64,000 nucleotides of DNA from Streptococcus sp. oral taxon 056 str. F0418 (GTDB taxonomy: Bacteria; Bacillota; Bacilli; Lactobacillales; Streptococcaceae). The stretch is from assembly GCF_000220065.1 (NCBI RefSeq), contig NZ_AFQU01000001.1, positions 1 to 64,000 on the forward strand, written 5' to 3'. The notes under the pieces are model-generated. The model was not told the DNA's origin and ran no database searches. It was given only the letters and a program-made list of their open reading frames with translations. This document shows positions 1 to 11,225 of this stretch, one piece after another; positions within the stretch are counted from its first letter, which is position 1, and the number at the start of each line of letters is the position of its first letter. The translations under genes were made by a program, and so were the position numbers.

Positions 1-1850
1 CATCAGTAAGCGCAAGCACAAGTGCATCAGTAAGTGCAAGTACTTCAGCATCAATCAGTGCATCTAACTCCGCTTCAGTAAGCACAAGTACTTCAGCATC
101 AGTAAGTAACTCTGTATCAGCAAGCACAAGTGCATCAGTAAGCGCAAGTACTTCAGCATCAGTAAGTAACTCTGTATCAGCAAGCACAAGTGCATCAGTA
201 AGCACAAGTACTTCAGCATCAGTAAGTGCATCTAACTCTGCATCAGTAAGTGCAAGTACTTCAGCATCAGTAAGTGCATCTACTTCAGCATCAGTAAGTG
301 CATCTAACTCTGCTTCAGTAACGCGCAAGTACTTCAGCATCAGTAAGTGCATGTACTTCAGCATCAATCAAGTGCATCTAACTCTGCTTCAGTAAGCGCA
401 AGTACTTCAGCATCAGTAAGTAACTCTGTATCAGCAAGCACAAGTGCATCAGTAAGTGCAAGTACTTCAGCATCAGTCAGTGCATCTAACTCTGCATCAG
501 TAAGCGCAAGTACTTCAGCATCAGTAAGTAACTCTGTATCAGCAAGCACAAGTGCATCAGTAAGTGCATCTAACTCTGCTTCAGTAAGCGCAAGTACTTC
601 AGCATCAGTAAGTGCATCTAACTCTGCATCAGTAAGCGCAAGCACAAGTGCATCAGTAAGTGCAAGTACTTCAGCATCAATCAGTGCATCTAACTCCGCT
701 TCAGTAAGCACAAGTACTTCAGCATCAGTAAGTAACTCTGTATCAGCAAGCACAAGTGCATCAGTAAGCACAAGTACTTCAGCATCAGTAAGTGCATCTA
801 ACTCTGCATCAGTAAGCGCAAGTACTTCAGCATCAGTAAGTGCATCTAACTCTGCATCAGTAAGCGCAAGTACTTCAGCATCAGTAAGTAACTCTGTATC
901 AGCAAGCACAAGTGCATCAGTAAGTGCATCTAACTCTGCATCAGTAAGCGCAAGTACTTCAGCATCAGTAAGTGCATCTAACTCTGCATCAGTAAGCGCA
1001 AGTACTTCAGCATCAGTAAGTAACTCTGTATCAGCAAGCACAAGTGCATCAGTAAGTGCATCTAACTCTGCTTCAGTAAGCGCAAGTACTTCAGCATCAG
1101 TAAGTGCATCTAACTCAGCATCAGTAAGCGCAAGTACTTCAGCATCAGTAAGTGCAAGTACTTCAGCATCAGTAAGTGCATCTAACTCTGCTTCAGTAAG
1201 CGCAAGTACTTCAGCATCAGTAAGTGCATCTAACTCTGCATCAGTAAGCGCAAGCACAAGTGCATCAGTAAGTGCAAGTACTTCAGCATCAATCAGTGCA
1301 TCTAACTCCGCTTCAGTAAGCACAAGTACTTCAGCATCAGTAAGTGCATCTAACTCTGCATCAGTAAGCGCAAGTACTTCAGCATCAGTAAGTGCAAGTA
1401 CTTCAGCATCAGTAAGTGCATCTAACTCTGCATCAGTAAGTGCATCTAACTCTGCTTCAGTAAGCGCAAGTACTTCAGCATCAGTAAGTAACTCTGTATC
1501 AGCAAGCACAAGTGCATCAGTAAGCGCAAGTACTTCAGCATCAGTAAGTGCATCTAACTCTGCATCAGTAAGTGCATCTAACTCTGCTTCAGTAAGCGCA
1601 AGTACTTCAGCATCAGTAAGTGCATCTAACTCTGCATCAGTAAGCGCAAGCACAAGTGCATCAGTAAGTGCAAGTACTTCAGCATCAATCAGTGCATCTA
1701 ACTCTGCATCAGTAAGCACAAGTACTTCAGCATCAGTAAGTAACTCTGTATCAGCAAGCACAAGTGCATCAGTAAGTGCGAGCGAGTCAGCATCAATCAG
1801 TGCATCTAACTCCGCTTCAGTAAGCACAAGTACTTCTATATCAATTAGTA
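1..1850 (+). repeat. Coding tandem repeats of the adhesin stalk
   Basis: Degenerate short units of roughly 18-36 bp (themes gcatcagtaagtgcaagtacttca and gcatctaactctgc) are shuffled in higher-order blocks, and some stretches of more than 100 bp recur nearly unchanged. Silent agt/agc and tca/tct swaps show unequal crossover plus drift. The block is a likely site of copy-number change and of misassembly. Confidence 0.9.
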
Positions 1851-2563
1851 ACTCACTGAGCACAAGCCGCTCATTGCAATCACACTCTGTTGTAACAAGT
1901 AAGGGTGAGCCAGCAAGCACATCTAAGCCAACCTTTAATATTGCAAGTTACAGTATCTCACTAAGCAATAGTGTTTCTACTAGCACGAGCTTATCAGACA
2001 GCTTGAGCACAAGTACTTCATTGAGCGATTCAGCTTCAGTTTCTAACCGCATTAACCCATCAATCAGCGCGTCTATTAGCTTGAGCAACAGTCTCTCAAC
2101 CAGTGTTTCTACAAGTCTGTCACTCAGTGATAGCTTATCACGTAGCTTGTCAGACAGCTTGAGCACAAGTACTTCATTGAGCGATTCAGCTTCAGTTTCT
2201 AACCGCATTAACCCATCAATCAGTGCGTCTATTAGCTTGAGCAACAGTCTCTCAACTAGTGTCTCTACAAGTCTGTCACTCAGCGATAGCTTATCACGTA
2301 GCTTGAGCACAAGTACTTCATTAAGTGATTCTATTTCAGCTTCTACTAGTCTGTCTAAAGCAGGATCTCTTGTGCCGAAACCACAGCCAGCACCAACAGG
2401 TGTTCCTCATGGAGTGGTTTCACCTTCTTCTGCCCTTCCAGGAACAGGAAGCATCGAAGCACAATACGGTACATTAGGTTTAGGCGTTGCAGCATTAGCA
2501 GGTGTATCACTTCTAGCTAAGAAAAAGAAAAAAACTTCTGAAGAAGTGGAATTGGAAGATTAA
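1..2563 (+). CDS. Serine-rich repeat adhesin (SrpA/GspB/Fap1 type), 3' part, frameshifted in the repeats
   Basis: C-terminal part of a giant glycosylated cell-wall adhesin; the 5' end lies outside the window. From base 1 to about 1850 it encodes degenerate SASxSASV repeats, the stalk that accessory-Sec glycosyltransferases decorate. A second, different repeat block follows (LSxSLSTS type), then a spacer, the sortase motif LPGTG (2435-2449), a hydrophobic span and a KKKKK-containing tail, as expected for SrtA anchoring. Two single-base insertions, near 322 (C in a gtaagcgcaag unit) and 370 (A in an atcaatcagtg unit), shift the frame by +2. The upstream frame then stops at 393-395, while the downstream frame runs open to 2563. 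The family is certain. Whether the frame break is real or a repeat-assembly error cannot be settled here. No secA2/secY2/gtf genes follow it. Confidence 0.85.
1991..2310 (+). repeat. Two copies of a 156-bp (52-codon) coding repeat
   Basis: The block containing ...[16 protein letters not shown]... occurs twice, with equivalent points at 1995 and 2151, i.e. a 156-bp period in frame. The copies differ by only a few silent changes, so the duplication is recent. It lies between the main repeat stalk and the wall anchor. Confidence 0.85.
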
Positions 2564-2589
2564 TTCTGCTCTTAACTAGAAACAAAAAC

Positions 2590-3345
2590 GGCTCTTTATC
2601 AACTGCAGTGGGTTGATGAAAAGCTACAACCTGGAGAGGACCAAATTGGTCCTCTCTTTTTTTGATGTTTAAAGCGATGAGAATTCTAGTTTTAAAGTTT
2701 TCAAAGCTCCGGAAGCCAAAAGCATTTCTCTTGATGACTTTGATGAGGTTATTAGTAGCTTCTAGCCTTGCATTTGAGTAGGGCGGTTCCAGTGCATTGT
2801 AAATGATCTTGCTCCTATCTCTCAAAAGGGGGCTAAAAATAGTCTAAAAGTTAGGATTTATAAAGGAAATTGCTTGCTTGAACAATTCATAAAAATGGCC
2901 AATGTGCTTTTCTCGAAAATGAATAGATTCATCTTGAAGTCCAATTTCTTCAGTTTTCGGATGACAGTTAAAGTTGAAACGGCTAAGCTTTCAGTGATGG
3001 TAGTCATGGGGATCTTTTCGATTAGTTTTTTAGCGATAGATGTAATTTGGCGTTTCTTCTTGACTAAGGAAATCTTTGAAAAAGCAATTTTCCCGTAGCC
3101 TTTACAGCGAAAACGTTGTTTTTTAGGTGAATGAGATTTTTATATCTCTCGTATTCTGGGTAAGTTATTTTTGAGTCTTTCTGGAAGTCATATTAAGTCA
3201 TTTTCCCGTATAGTAAGGGGATTTAGACACAGGATAATTCAAGCTTAGTGATAATTTCTTTGTGTGTTCCAGCATCAAAATAATCCAAGATAGTGGTGTT
3301 CTAGTCTTTAATTCCAAGTAAGTTTGCGATAAATTTTAATTGTTC
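2590..3345 (-). pseudogene. Decayed ISL3-family transposase
   Basis: Minus-strand conceptual fragments match ISL3 transposases. From the 5' end they are an N-terminal piece reading ILDYFDAGTHKEII near 3300, a zinc-ribbon/HTH piece with FSKISLVKKKRQI and SLAVSTLTVIRKLKKL (about 2940-3110), and the C-terminal piece EPPYSNARLEATNNLIKVIK (2690-2800). Most of the DDE catalytic core is deleted between about 2826 and 2880, and stops and frameshifts occur throughout. The sequence at 2590-2615 (ggctctttatcaactgcagt) looks like the terminal inverted repeat. The element is inactive. Confidence 0.75.
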
Positions 3346-3864
3346 TATAAGATTCTTTCTAATGATGGTTTGGTCGCTTTTCAATATGTTATTTTCAGTC
3401 CGTTTCGCTCGGTTAGGTACGAAAAAATAAACCACCCGTCTAACGGGTGGTTGTGATTTCTCATGGTTTCCGTAATTTTAAAAATCAGGCTGGAAGTGGG
3501 ACTGAATGCGCGAGAGAAGCTCCTGCAGTTAAGTATTGGAATTAATTGCTCGGTATTATTCAGAAGTTAGTTTTGCGCTTAAAATAGGTACAACTTGAAT
3601 GTCGACCAGCTTCGGATTTATTTACAGAATATAACCGTGATAGGGTTTGTATATACATTGATCAATCTTATGCACTTAGCGCTAGAACAAGAAAGCAATA
3701 TAGAGTAGAGATGGAAGATCAGGATCATCAGGAATCATATGTCAAGACTGAGCAAAAAAATGGTTCAGTCTTTTTTCGTTCTATTCTTGCTTTTGTTTCT
3801 CCTTCATAATATATTGGAATTGTCCATTCTAAAAAATTCTACCGATACACGGGTCTTTTTTTGC
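3346..3864. other. Non-coding, degenerate intergenic region
   Basis: No credible gene. It holds a perfect 10-bp-stem hairpin (aaccacccgt / acgggtggtt, 3431-3453) that may be an IS-end or terminator remnant, and a weak terminator-like hairpin (aagactga / tcagtctt, about 3743-3776) followed by T residues. The sequence between looks like decayed coding material that I cannot identify. Confidence 0.4.
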
Positions 3865-3893
3865 TTGTATTTTTATTGAAAATTGTTTATAAT
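3865..3893 (+). promoter_or_regulatory. tRNA-Arg promoter
   Basis: -35 TTGTAT (3865-3870) and -10 TATAAT (3888-3893) are spaced by 17 bp, with the -10 ending 11 bp before the first tRNA base. Confidence 0.6.
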
Positions 3894-3904
3894 GATTAAG
3901 TTAG

Positions 3905-3976
3905 CCACCCTTAGTGTAATGGATATCACGTAAGATTCCGGTTCTTGAGATGGGAGTTCGATTCTCTCAGGGTGGA
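3905..3976 (+). tRNA. tRNA-Arg (anticodon CCG)
   Basis: A cloverleaf can be folded by hand. The acceptor CCACCCT (3905-3911) pairs with AGGGTGG (3969-3975), A3976 is the discriminator, the anticodon stem TAAGA/TCTTG encloses loop TTCCGGT (anticodon CCG, reads CGG), and the T arm is GGGAG-TTCGATT-CTCTC. CCA is not encoded. A monocistronic tRNA beside an IS remnant is a typical boundary of variable DNA. Confidence 0.88.
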
Positions 3977-4015
3977 TGATTTAAATCAGACTCTTTGGAG
4001 TCTTTTTTCTTTTTG

Positions 4016-4400
4016 GGGAAGGAAAATATACTGAAGGAGAAATTAACCGCCATACTTTGCCAAGCAAGATGGGAAGTACTTGCTTATCAAATTTTCGAAA
4101 ATAAAGGAGAAACTCCCTAAAGCAATCCGGCTTATTGGGATATTTCAGGCGGGAGTGTAGAAGGGAATGAACTACTAAGAAAAGCAGCACTACATGAGGC
4201 TATGGAGGAGGTAAATCAAAAGATTCGGATTAATAGGATTATCCATGAAGATAGTCAATTTGACTCTATAAAAGATGCTGGCGAGATTTTGGAAGAGCGT
4301 GATATTATATTAGATTCAGAAGAGCATTTAGGCTTTGTCTGGATTACTTCTTTGGAAGGCATAAGGAGTACTTTGTGTCTTTTTTTCTTGAGATTTTTGC
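4016..4400 (+). pseudogene. Nudix hydrolase remnant
   Basis: In-frame residues AYWDISGGSVEGNE...ALHEAMEEV (about 4130-4210) follow the Nudix box pattern Gx5Ex7REUxEE, but the box Arg is His here. An in-frame TAA (about 4119) splits the coding sequence, no good start exists, and the 3' part loses similarity before the ldh terminator. The Nudix assignment is fair; the protein is not functional. Confidence 0.5.
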
Positions 4401-4423
4401 CGAATAATCCATATAAAGCAACT

Positions 4424-4457
4424 AAAAAACATCCCCTTTTATTAGGAGATGTTTTTA
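4424..4457 (-). terminator. ldh terminator
   Basis: Read on the minus strand, the inverted repeat ACATCTCC ... GGGGATGT (one mismatch) is followed by TTTTTT, immediately after the ldh stop. Confidence 0.7.
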
Positions 4458-4460
4458 TCA

Positions 4461-5462
<1,002 letters not shown>

Positions 5463-5496
5463 TTACTTTTTTAAGGGGTAATCCCAAACAAACCTA

Positions 5497-5524
5497 TTCT
5501 ATCACTTTTACTATGCTTTGTCAC
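5497..5524 (-). promoter_or_regulatory. ldh promoter
   Basis: On the minus strand, GTGACA (-35) - 17 bp - TAGAAT (-10) lies about 50 bp upstream of the ldh ATG. Confidence 0.65.
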
Positions 5525-5547
5525 GGCAGATGTGTCAGTTTACCGGA

Positions 5548-5561
5548 TGTAAACGTTTTTA
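5548..5561. promoter_or_regulatory. Candidate CcpA cre site upstream of ldh
   Basis: TGTAAACGTTTTTA matches the catabolite-responsive-element consensus except near its last positions. It lies about 25 bp upstream of the ldh -35, an activating position, and also upstream of the gyrA promoter. CcpA activation of ldh is known in lactic acid bacteria; its use here is inferred. Confidence 0.5.
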
Positions 5562-5577
5562 CTTTAAAGCCTCTTTA

Positions 5578-5606
5578 CTGAAAAATCATTCAAAATATGG
5601 TATAAT
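5578..5606 (+). promoter_or_regulatory. gyrA promoter
   Basis: -10 TATAAT at 5601-5606 with a weak -35 (CTGAAA, 5578-5583) at 17 bp. The RBS AAAGAGG precedes the ATG at 5643. Confidence 0.55.
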
Positions 5607-5642
5607 AGTACAGTTATTTAAAGTGAAAAGAGGCATTTTTTA

Positions 5643-8099
5643 ATGCAAGATAGGAATTTAGTAAATGTCAATCTAACTAGTGAAATGAAGACGAGTTTTA
5701 TTGACTATGCTATGAGTGTCATCGTTTCTCGTGCTCTTCCGGATGTGCGCGATGGTCTGAAGCCTGTCCATCGGAGAATTCTTTATGGTATGAATGAGCT
5801 TGGTGTGACACCTGATAAACCTCACAAAAAATCAGCCCGTATCACAGGTGACGTTATGGGTAAATACCATCCTCACGGGGATTCTTCTATTTATGAAGCA
5901 ATGGTCCGTATGGCGCAGTGGTGGAGCTATCGCTACATGCTTGTAGATGGGCATGGGAACTTTGGTTCCATGGATGGAGATGGAGCCGCTGCTCAACGTT
6001 ATACAGAAGCACGTATGAGCAAGATTGCTCTGGAAATGCTACGTGATATTAATAAAAATACAGTTGATTTTATTGATAACTATGATGCCAATGAAAGAGA
6101 ACCAGTTGTCCTTCCAGCTCGTTTTCCAAATCTTTTAGTCAATGGAGCAACTGGTATTGCCGTTGGGATGGCTACTAATATTCCACCACATAATTTAGGT
6201 GAATCCATTGATGCGGTTAAGCTTGTCATGGATAATCCAGAGGCTACTACTCGTGACATCATGGAAGTTTTGCCTGGACCAGACTTTCCGACTGGTGCTC
6301 TTGTCATGGGGAAATCAGGCATTCACCGTGCTTATGAAACTGGAAAAGGTTCAATTGTTCTTCGTTCTAGAACTGAGATTGAAGAAACTAAGAATGGGCG
6401 TGAACGAATTGTCGTAACAGAATTTCCTTATATGGTCAACAAGACCAAGGTGCATGAGCATATTGTTCGTTTGGTGCAAGAAAAGCGCATTGATGGTATT
6501 ACAGCTGTTCGTGACGAGTCAAATCGTGAGGGAGTGCGATTTGTAATTGAAGTTAGACGTGATGCATCTGCTCATGTTATTTTGAATAATCTTTTTAAGC
6601 TGACTCAGATGCAGACCAATTTTAGCTTCAATATGCTGGCTATCCAAAACGGTGTGCCGAAGATTCTGTCTCTTCGTGAGATTCTGTTGGCCTATATTGA
6701 GCATCAAAAAGAAGTGGTAACACGTCGTACAGTTTTTGATAAAGAAAAGGCAGAAGCGCGAGCTCATATTTTAGCTGGTCTTTTGATTGCTTTGGATCAC
6801 ATTGATGAAGTGATTCGGATCATCCGTAATAGTGAGACAGATGCAGAAGCACAAGCTCAGTTAATGGCTAAGTTTGAACTATCTGAGCGTCAAAGCCAAG
6901 CAATCCTTGATATGCGTCTTCGTCGTTTAACAGGATTGGAACGTGATAAAATCCAGTCAGAATACGACGAATTGATTGCTCTGATTGCTGACTTGACGGA
7001 TATCCTAGCTAAACCTGAGAGAGTTCTCGCTATTATTAGAGAAGAATTGGACGAAGTGAAGCGTAAATTTGCCGACGATCGCCGTACAGAACTTATGGTT
7101 GGTGAAGTGCTTTCTTTAGAAGATGAGGATCTAATTGAAGAAGCAGATGTTCTCATTACCCTATCTAATAAAGGATACATTAAACGTTTAAACCAAGCTG
7201 AATTTACCGCTCAAAAGCGTGGAGGCCGTGGTGTTCAAGGGACGGGCGTCAAAGATGATGACTTTGTTAAAGAACTCGTTTCAACAAGTACTCATGATAG
7301 GTTGCTCTTCTTTACTAATAAAGGTAGAGTGTATAGGCTTAAAGGCTATGAAATTCCAGAGTATGGACGGACAGCAAAAGGTTTGCCTATTGTCAATCTT
7401 TTAAAACTTGACGAAGGGGAGACGATTCAAACCATCATCAATGTAGAACAAAATCACAGCGAAGATTCCTATCTTTTCTTTACGACTCGTCATGGTGTCG
7501 TGAAGAGAACCAGCGTAACAGAATTTTCTAATATCCGCCAAAATGGTCTACGAGCTTTAAATCTAAAAGAAGATGATGAGTTAATTAATGTCTTCTTGAC
7601 AGATGGGTCAGCAGATGTCATTATTGGGACAAAATATGGTTACTCTGTCCGTTTCAATGAAGAAGCTGTAAGGAATATGAGCCGTATTGCAACTGGTGTT
7701 CGTGGGGTAAATCTACGTGAAGGAGACCAAGTAGTCGGAGCAGGCGTGATTTCTGATACCGATGAGGTTCTTGTCATTACTGAAAAAGGATATGGTAAAC
7801 GTACTCTTGCAAGCGAGTATCCTACAAAAGGTCGTGGTGGTAAAGGAATCAAAACAGCGAATATTACGGATAAAAACGGATATTTAGCTGGTTTGATGAC
7901 GATTAAAGGCGAAGAAGATCTGATGATTATCACGAACACAGGAGTGATTATTCGCACGAATGTAGCAAATATCTCGCAAACAGGACGTGCTACATTGGGA
8001 GTGAAAGTGATGCGTCTAGATCAGAATGCACAAATTGTGACCTTCACAACTGTAGAAGCTGACGATAAGGAAGATTCTCAAGTAGAAGAAGCGGAATAA
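5643..8099 (+). CDS. gyrA: DNA gyrase subunit A
   Basis: Breakage-reunion subunit of gyrase, which introduces negative supercoils with GyrB. The catalytic tyrosine is Tyr120 in AAAQRYTE. The quinolone-resistance-determining region reads [14 protein letters not shown] with Ser81 and Glu85, the susceptible residues by pneumococcal numbering. The gyrase-specific GyrA box QKRGGRG is present in the C-terminal beta-pinwheel, separating it from ParC. At 818 residues with an acidic tail ([12 protein letters not shown]) it is full length. srtA starts 9 bp downstream, so the two are probably co-transcribed. Confidence 0.98.
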   Translation: MQDRNLVNVNLTSEMKTSFIDYAMSVIVSRALPDVRDGLKPVHRRILYGMNELGVTPDKPHKKSARITGDVMGKYHPHGDSSIYEAMVRMAQWWSYRYMLVDGHGNFGSMDGDGAAAQRYTEARMSKIALEMLRDINKNTVDFIDNYDANEREPVVLPARFPNLLVNGATGIAVGMATNIPPHNLGESIDAVKLVMDNPEATTRDIMEVLPGPDFPTGALVMGKSGIHRAYETGKGSIVLRSRTEIEETKNGRERIVVTEFPYMVNKTKVHEHIVRLVQEKRIDGITAVRDESNREGVRFVIEVRRDASAHVILNNLFKLTQMQTNFSFNMLAIQNGVPKILSLREILLAYIEHQKEVVTRRTVFDKEKAEARAHILAGLLIALDHIDEVIRIIRNSETDAEAQAQLMAKFELSERQSQAILDMRLRRLTGLERDKIQSEYDELIALIADLTDILAKPERVLAIIREELDEVKRKFADDRRTELMVGEVLSLEDEDLIEEADVLITLSNKGYIKRLNQAEFTAQKRGGRGVQGTGVKDDDFVKELVSTSTHDRLLFFTNKGRVYRLKGYEIPEYGRTAKGLPIVNLLKLDEGETIQTIINVEQNHSEDSYLFFTTRHGVVKRTSVTEFSNIRQNGLRALNLKEDDELINVFLTDGSADVIIGTKYGYSVRFNEEAVRNMSRIATGVRGVNLREGDQVVGAGVISDTDEVLVITEKGYGKRTLASEYPTKGRGGKGIKTANITDKNGYLAGLMTIKGEEDLMIITNTGVIIRTNVANISQTGRATLGVKVMRLDQNAQIVTFTTVEADDKEDSQVEEAE

Positions 8100-8108
8100 G
8101 GAGATAAT

Positions 8109-8857
8109 ATGGCATTACATAAGAAAAAGAAGAAGTTCAGTATTCGTAATCTTATTATCAATGTAGCTTCTTCAATTTTAGTTTTGCTGGCTCTGGCTTT
8201 GATTTTCAATTCTTCCATTAGAAATATGATTATGGTTTGGAATACGAATAAGTACCAAGTTTCAAAAGTTTCTAAGAAAGAAATTGAAACAAATAAAACA
8301 AAAAAGGGAACTTTAACTTTGAGAAAGTAGAGCCAGTCTCAACAGAAGCAGTGCTAAATGCTCAATGGAAGGCTCAGCAATTACCCGTTATTGGAGGGAT
8401 TGCTATTCCAGAATTATCTTTGAACTTGCCTATTTTTAATGGTTTGGATAATACTGGACTCTACTATGGCGCTGGTACTATGAAAGAAGAGCAGCAGATG
8501 GGAAAAGGCAATTATGCTTTGGCTAGCCATCATGTTTTTGGCATTACAGGTGCAAATGAAATGCTCTTCTCACCATTGGATCGTGCTCAAGCTGGCATGA
8601 AGATTTATTTAACGGACAAAGATAAAGTATATACTTATACTATTACGAGTGTTCAAAATGTTACACCTGAGCGAGTAGATGTCATTGATGATGCTCCAGA
8701 TGGGACAAGTGAAGTAACGCTTGTGACCTGCGAAGATGCTGAAGCAACCTCTCGGACAATTGTCAAAGGTGTCCTAGAAAAAGAATCACTTTATAAAGAT
8801 ACTTCTAAAGAAATATTGGATTATTTCAATAGATCATACAATCAAATGCAACTTTAA
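8109..8857 (+). pseudogene. srtA: Sortase A, interrupted by one frameshift
   Basis: Class A housekeeping sortase, the membrane transpeptidase that cleaves LPXTG proteins such as the adhesin at the left edge. Residues 1-73 (8109-8330) give a Lys-rich N-terminus and one membrane anchor. The rest continues in another frame (open from 8351) with AQWKAQQLPVIGGIAIPE, the catalytic His in ALASHHVFG, Cys in TLVTC and Arg in TSRTI. Frame comparison shows one base missing in the acaaaaaaggg run near 8300. All catalytic residues survive, and srtA loss would be surprising next to an intact anchor substrate, so a sequencing error is likely. Confidence 0.9.
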
Positions 8858-8898
8858 AAAGAATGAAGAAGGTTTTTAATGGCTTTCTTCATTCTTTT
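8858..8898 (+). terminator. gyrA-srtA terminator
   Basis: A long inverted repeat (AAAGAATGAAGAA / TTCTTCATTCTTT) is followed by a T run. Confidence 0.75.
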
Positions 8899-8900
8899 TT

Positions 8901-8908
8901 TGCGAATA
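8901..8908 (+). promoter_or_regulatory. Competence (CIN/ComX) box of radC
   Basis: TGCGAATA is one base off the SigX box TACGAATA and ends 19 bp before the radC ATG, the same distance as the perfect box of dprA. radC is a known late competence gene in pneumococcus. Confidence 0.6.
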
Positions 8909-8927
8909 TAAATATGAGGAGGATTTT

Positions 8928-9608
8928 ATGTACAGTATATCATTTCAAGAGGAATCATTATTACCACGTGAACGTTTGGTTCGGCAAGGAGCTGAACAAT
9001 TAAGCAATCAGGAGTTGCTGTCTATTCTGATTCGTACTGGAAATAAAAAAGAGACAGTTTTTCAAGTTGCAAGTAGAATGTTAGCTTCTGTTTCTAGTTT
9101 AACAGAATTACGTCATATGACTTTATCTGAGTTACAAACTATTTCTGGGATTGGTCGAGTAAAAGCTATCGAATTACAAGCTATGATGGAATTAGGAAAC
9201 CGTATTTCTAAAGCAGAGACACTGGAAAGGGAGCGAATTCTCAGCAGTCAAAAATTGGCAAAGAAAATGCAACAAGAATTGAGTCATAAGAAACAGGAGC
9301 ATTTAGTAGCACTATATCTAAATACACAAAACCAAATTATTCATCAACAGACAATTTTTATCGGTAGTTTGACACGTAGCATGGCAGAACCTAGGGAAAT
9401 TCTTCATTATGCAATAAAGCATATGGCGACATCAATTATATTAGTGCATAATCATCCATCTGGTGCAGCTAGGCCTAGCAGAGATGATGATCATGTGACT
9501 ACAAAAATAAAAGAAGCCTGCGAGATGATGGGCTTCGTTTTACTTGATCATTTAATTGTAGCAGGAGAAAACTATTATAGCTACAGAGAGGAAACGGATT
9601 TAATCTAA
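8928..9608 (+). CDS. radC: RadC family JAB-domain protein
   Basis: 226 residues: an N-terminal helix-hairpin-helix-like region ([15 protein letters not shown]) and a C-terminal JAB/MPN metalloprotease-like domain with [14 protein letters not shown] supplying metal ligands. Historically called a DNA repair protein; in streptococci it is a competence-induced gene of unclear function. The start is supported by GAGGAGG at good spacing. A competence box lies just upstream. It is convergent with the amidotransferase gene, the stops overlapping by 4 bp. Confidence 0.92.
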   Translation: MYSISFQEESLLPRERLVRQGAEQLSNQELLSILIRTGNKKETVFQVASRMLASVSSLTELRHMTLSELQTISGIGRVKAIELQAMMELGNRISKAETLERERILSSQKLAKKMQQELSHKKQEHLVALYLNTQNQIIHQQTIFIGSLTRSMAEPREILHYAIKHMATSIILVHNHPSGAARPSRDDDHVTTKIKEACEMMGFVLLDHLIVAGENYYSYREETDLI

Positions 9609-10296
9609 AGCTTATTAACGACATAGTTAAATAAGTCTAAGCCTTTTTTCTGGCTATCAAATAGAAATTCTGGATGCCACTGAACACCTAAGAAAGCAAT
9701 GTCATTTGTAGTTTGAATTGCTTCAATAATATTGTCACGTGGGTCGTAAGCGATAACTTCTAAGTCATCTCCTAAATCTTTGATGCTTTGGTGATGAAAA
9801 GAGTTGATTCTTGTTGAGTTTCCATAGATATCAAAGAGAATATTCCCTTTATTTATAGCAGTTTCTTGTGTGCGATGTTCTGCAGAGAGTTCTTGCCAAT
9901 GATTATCAATACTTTGGAAGAGGCTTCCTCCAAGAGCTACATTAAAAAGTTGGGTTCCGCGGCAGACAGTGAAAATCGGTTTTTTCTGCTTGATTGCTTC
10001 ATCGATGATTGCCAATTCAAAATAATCACGATCAAGGTGATAGTCATCACTGTCAATTGTTTTTCTTCTCCGTAAAATTTAGGATCAACGTTTTGACCAC
10101 CAGTTATGATTATTTTATCAACTATGCTAACATAATGGCGAGCCATTTTCTCATCTGATATAGGGAGAATAACAGGAATGCCACCTACTTTTGTGACTGC
10201 TTCAACGAATCCAGTTGCAGCATAGCTCATCATTGCAAAATTATCTTCCGGATTTAATCGTTCATTGGCAGTAATACCAATAATTGGTTTTCTCAT
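9605..10296 (-). pseudogene. Gamma-glutamyl-gamma-aminobutyrate hydrolase-like class I amidotransferase, one frameshift
   Basis: Peptidase C26/PuuD-like class I glutamine amidotransferase. The N-terminal half (MRKPIIGITANERLN... to YGEEKQ) reads from 10296. The C-terminal half reads in another frame with the nucleophile elbow FTVCRGTQLFN and the His-Glu pair in GVQWHPEF. The distance between codon phases (281 nt) shows one base lost beside the aaaaac run near 10060-10070; restoring it gives a continuous reading through DSDDYHLDRDYFEL. A technical indel is likely. Located between radC and rex as in pneumococcus; physiological substrate unknown. Confidence 0.85.
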
Positions 10297-10320
10297 AAAT
10301 GGAATAATCTCTTTCTAATG

Positions 10321-10962
10321 TTACTCTTTTCTCATAAAGTATAGGAGTGTTTGAAGTTCGCTGGTTAAGTCGACATACTGGACAACAACGTCTTTAGGAA
10401 GGTGAAGGTGGACTGGTGAAAAACTAAGGATTCCTTTGATACCAGCCTCAACAAGTATGCTAGCCACCTCCTGAGCTTTGATACTTGGTACAGTCAAGAT
10501 AGCGGTTTTTACATCTGCATTTTTTAATTTTTCTTTGATTTGTGAAATACCATAAATTGGAATTCCATCAGGAGTAGCTGTACCAACTTCTGGATGGGTA
10601 TCCATATCAAAGGCCATGACGATTTTCATCTTATTTCTTTCATGGAAACGATAGTGTAGTAAAGCATGGCCCATATTCCCAACCCCAACGAGCATGACAT
10701 TAGTAATAGAGTTATCATTAAGTAAATCTGCAAAGAAATTCATGAGTTTTTTGACATCATAGCCAAAACCTCGACGACCTAATTCACCAAAATATGAAAA
10801 GTCTCGACGAACAGTAGCAGAGTCAATGCCAATGGCCTCAGCGATTTGTTTGGAGCTGGCTTTTTCTATTTTTTCTGCATTAAAGCGCTTGAAGATTCGA
10901 TAGTAAAGTGATAAACGTTTTGCGGTTGCACGAGGAATGCTTGAATTTTTTTCTGTTTTCAC
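10321..10962 (-). CDS. rex: Redox-sensing transcriptional repressor Rex
   Basis: Senses the NADH/NAD+ ratio and represses fermentation and redox genes. An N-terminal winged helix ([28 protein letters not shown]) precedes a Rossmann domain ([13 protein letters not shown]) and a domain-swap C-terminal helix ([12 protein letters not shown]). I place the start at GTG 10962, not at an upstream in-frame ATG, because AGGAAAGGA lies just upstream and the protein then has the usual 213 residues. Possible targets in this window are ldh and nox, although no complete Rex operator was found at either. Confidence 0.93.
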   Translation of the reverse strand: MKTEKNSSIPRATAKRLSLYYRIFKRFNAEKIEKASSKQIAEAIGIDSATVRRDFSYFGELGRRGFGYDVKKLMNFFADLLNDNSITNVMLVGVGNMGHALLHYRFHERNKMKIVMAFDMDTHPEVGTATPDGIPIYGISQIKEKLKNADVKTAILTVPSIKAQEVASILVEAGIKGILSFSPVHLHLPKDVVVQYVDLTSELQTLLYFMRKE

Positions 10963-11040
10963 AAAATCACATCCTTTCCTTTCTATTTTATAGAAAGTTT
11001 GTGAAAAAATCAACTATTTTAAAAATTGAAATTCTACAGA

Positions 11041-11225
11041 AAAAGAGACTGGGACAAAAGTCCTAGCCTCTCAATTGTCTTTGGATTGTCGAGCAAGACG
11101 CAGTGGTTGAGTGGGCTCTACTACGCTGGTTTCATCAGCTTTTACAGCCCTACTCAACTGTGCGGAGGTGGGACGATGAAATCGAATTCTAATGAATTAC
11201 CAATTTCTGTCCCACTCTCTTTTTT
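11041..11225 (-). repeat. Dispersed ~180-bp repeat with terminator-like ends, copy 1
   Basis: Nearly identical to the reverse complement of 30234-30414. One end forms a strong hairpin (GAGGCTAGGAC-TTTT-GTCCCAGTCTC plus T run on the minus strand), and the other end carries the related GTCCCACTCTC sequence followed by T residues. The repeat runs into the coding sequence of the DUF4649 gene and supplies its stop codon. Confidence 0.85.

Noticed and set aside
1..1850. CRISPR-like regular repeats
   Set aside because: Units are short, degenerate, contiguous and maintain one coding frame; there are no unique spacers.
364..1920. Long antisense open frame (518 codons) with regular [20 protein letters not shown] repeats
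   Set aside because: It is the reverse complement of the adhesin repeats; the repeat unit happens to lack stops in that frame. No RBS or promoter, and composition follows the sense repeats exactly. The same holds for 1948-2310.
3431..3453. Hairpin AACCACCCGT/ACGGGTGGTT as a riboswitch or attenuator
   Set aside because: No gene follows within a useful distance, and the surroundings are an IS remnant; at most an old terminator or element end.
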